Of a stretch of 14,185 bases of DNA, positions 12,437-14,185 are shown piece after piece (the stretch's first letter is position 1; every line of letters starts with the position of its first letter). Both the position numbers and the translations under genes were made by a program. Source of the stretch: Lachnospiraceae bacterium UBA7598. Its GTDB lineage: Bacteria > Bacillota > Clostridia > Lachnospirales > Lachnospiraceae. The DNA lies in assembly GCA_002474415.1 (NCBI GenBank), contig DLQV01000141.1:1-14185 (forward strand), in the 5' to 3' direction. Below the pieces are notes generated by a model. It did not search any database. It was not told the origin of the DNA and was given only the letters and a program-made list of their open reading frames with translations.

Positions 12437-14185
12437 TTAAATCATGCCATCCCGCAGCACATCATGATCCCGCAGCAGCTTCTCGATCACGGTTCCCTTG
12501 ATCTTATTCAGAAGCGGTTTCTTGATCACATTGAGCGGTCCGAGATTCATCTGCAGCGGAGACTTGCCATCCATCAGCTTCACGCTGCTGTCTAACAGTT
12601 CACGCACATCGTAGACACTTCCCCATACTTCCGGCACACCGCGGTCCACACCGAGCAGTCCGTAGACCGCTTCCATTGCGGTACGCACCGAATACTCGGT
12701 TGTAAATACGGTATCTCTCGGCGTCTCGGTAAACTGTCCGAGGAATGCAAAGTTGACACTGCCATCCGGAATGACATCCGGGCGGTCTCCCTTGGTTCTT
12801 GGCATGAAAAATGCGGTGATATACGGCATCATGGTCGGTACACAGACGGCACTGTGCTCTGCAAGATCCTCAATCTGATCTTCCGGCACACCCAGATGAT
12901 ACAGCCACTCTTCTGTAATCTCTTTACCGGTACACTCTTTCATCGGCTTCTTGATAAAATCACCCGGCACATCAGTAAACAAACCGTATATCCATACGCA
13001 GACTTTGTCTTTGTCCTGCTCCTTGAACTGTCCCTGACGGTTGATCGTCCAGCTTAACAGCCAGCTGGAATCCTTGCAGCTTACGATACCTCCGGTAACG
13101 GTCTTTCCGCTGCGCGGATCACGCTGACAGATCTTCTCAATATATGGAAGAATCTTATCATCCAATGTGGTAACGGTTGCAGACTCCCAATTGGTCTTTG
13201 CGATATCGGAACAGAATTTTTCCGGATGTCCGAACGCCGGGTCCTGTTTTGCAATGTTCTTCCACAGGCTCCAGCAGCCACTGGTCCGCACTTCGGCATC
13301 CCCGTTTGGTGCATGGTTCTGATCGCCGTAAATCGTACCTTCCGTACAGCTTCCGTTTGTGACAAATACCAGATCATTTTCGGTCAGAACGATTCCGGTC
13401 TCTACCCCTTTTACTTTGCAGTCAATGGCTTTTGCCACTTTCTTTCCATCTTTGATGTCAAAAATAACGTTCGTTACTTCGGTATTGAACTGGAACTGTA
13501 CACCGGCATCTTCGAGATATTTCTTCATCGGAAGAATCAGGGATTCGTACTGGTTGTAGCGTGTAAATTTCAGCGCGGAGAAATCCGGCAGACCGGAAAT
13601 ATGGTGGATAAACCGCTGGAAATACAGTTTCATCTCCAGTGCACTGTGCCAGTTTTCAAATGCAAACATGGTGCGCCAGTACAGCCAGAAGGTCGAGTCA
13701 AAGACTTCCTCATCAAACACATCCTCGATAGTCTTGTCATAGAGATCCTCATCTTTTGTCATGAACAGTTTCATGATTTCCATGCAGCCTTTCTGGCTTA
13801 AGTTAAACTTTCCATCCGTATGTGCATCCTCGCCACGATTCTCGGTTGCGCGGCAGAGGGAATAGTTTGGATCTTCCTTGTTCAGCCAGTAATACTCATC
13901 CAGCACGCTGGCTCCCTCGGTCTCCAGAGACGGGATGGAGCGGAGCAGATCCCACATGACCTCGAAGTGGTTGTCCATCTCACGGCCGCCACGCATCACA
14001 TAACCGCGTGTCGGATCAAAAATTCCGTCACAGGCACCGCCTGCCACATCCATTGCCTCTAAAATATGAATATGGGAACCCGGCATCTGACCGTCTCTGA
14101 CAAGGAAACAAGCCGCTGCGAGTGCCGCAAGTCCGCTTCCGACGATGTATGCATTTTTGTCATCGACACCTTCCGGTTTCTTTGG
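12437..14185 (-). CDS. ohyA: Oleate hydratase (MCRA family), start cut off by window end
   Basis: 582 residues are visible and the frame stays open to the right edge; by family length (about 590-600) only some 10-15 N-terminal residues are missing. FAD-binding motif AYIVGSGLAALAAACFLVRD near the start, then IHILEAMDVAGGACDG, RGGREMDNHFEVMWDL (with the family's catalytic-site Glu region), and FTRYNQYESLILPMKKYLED (the YNQYES motif whose Tyr is implicated in water addition). The C-terminal region has FLGQFTETPRDTVFTTEYSV. It adds water to the double bond of oleic or linoleic acid, giving 10-hydroxy acids that are less toxic. It is a membrane-associated cytosolic enzyme. GC content resembles the catabolic operon, not the island. 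Followed by a strong terminator. Confidence 0.93.
   Translation of the reverse strand, partial: PKKPEGVDDKNAYIVGSGLAALAAACFLVRDGQMPGSHIHILEAMDVAGGACDGIFDPTRGYVMRGGREMDNHFEVMWDLLRSIPSLETEGASVLDEYYWLNKEDPNYSLCRATENRGEDAHTDGKFNLSQKGCMEIMKLFMTKDEDLYDKTIEDVFDEEVFDSTFWLYWRTMFAFENWHSALEMKLYFQRFIHHISGLPDFSALKFTRYNQYESLILPMKKYLEDAGVQFQFNTEVTNVIFDIKDGKKVAKAIDCKVKGVETGIVLTENDLVFVTNGSCTEGTIYGDQNHAPNGDAEVRTSGCWSLWKNIAKQDPAFGHPEKFCSDIAKTNWESATVTTLDDKILPYIEKICQRDPRSGKTVTGGIVSCKDSSWLLSWTINRQGQFKEQDKDKVCVWIYGLFTDVPGDFIKKPMKECTGKEITEEWLYHLGVPEDQIEDLAEHSAVCVPTMMPYITAFFMPRTKGDRPDVIPDGSVNFAFLGQFTETPRDTVFTTEYSVRTAMEAVYGLLGVDRGVPEVWGSVYDVRELLDSSVKLMDGKSPLQMNLGPLNVIKKPLLNKIKGTVIEKLLRDHDVLRDGMI

Noticed and set aside
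12854..14062. Plus-strand frames opposite the oleate hydratase
   Set aside because: The minus-strand protein matches the MCRA family along its whole length; the opposite frames have no start signals or recognisable domains.

Overview
The window looks like a chromosomal segment of an anaerobic Clostridia bacterium, probably Lachnospiraceae. The basis is strong AGGAGG ribosome sites 7-9 bases before most starts, moderate GC, short intergenic rho-independent terminators, an anaerobe-type iron-sulfur flavoenzyme cluster, and an oleate hydratase of the gut-Firmicute kind. Species assignment is inference only.

Layout. (1) 1-592, plus strand: the last codons of one gene, then a small Ser/Thr-rich protein with a SHOCT-like tail, closed by a terminator shared with the converging operon. 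(2) 8300-595, minus strand: a long amine/amino-acid catabolic operon. In transcription order it encodes a small [2Fe-2S] subunit, an FAD/NAD subunit carrying ferredoxin cysteines, a BFD-like [2Fe-2S] protein, a DAO-family FAD oxidase, an AraC-type regulator, a PII-like protein, an APC permease and an ornithine cyclodeaminase-family enzyme. A RidA-family gene just upstream is broken by a frameshift. The set resembles HcnABC/opine/D-hydroxyproline dehydrogenases: a flavoenzyme oxidises an imported amine or amino acid, RidA would clear imines, the cyclodeaminase-family enzyme handles a cyclic or imino intermediate, and PII may gate uptake. The true substrate cannot be read from sequence.

(3) 12191-8884, minus strand: an AT-rich three-gene module unlike its surroundings. 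It encodes a DUF262 (ParB/GmrSD-like) protein with an N-terminal segment resembling sigma-70 region 1.1, an OLD/ABC-like ATPase with a DUF3696 tail, and an unrecognised protein with a distinctive C-terminal motif. It is best read as an uncharacterised anti-phage defence island. It lies between two near-identical terminator/leader repeats (8681-8791 and 12361-12425). (4) 14185-12437, minus strand: an oleate hydratase, cut by the window end.

Regulation. Three genes of the catabolic region (PII, [2Fe-2S] subunit, RidA) have a rho-independent terminator directly before their ribosome site, which suggests conditional termination. Two of these are joined to copies of a GCGGTACATC...GATGTATCGC hairpin. 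One leader holds an array of five hairpins, three of which share a consensus and show compensatory base changes. The array may be a REP-like repeat cluster or an undescribed structured regulatory element.
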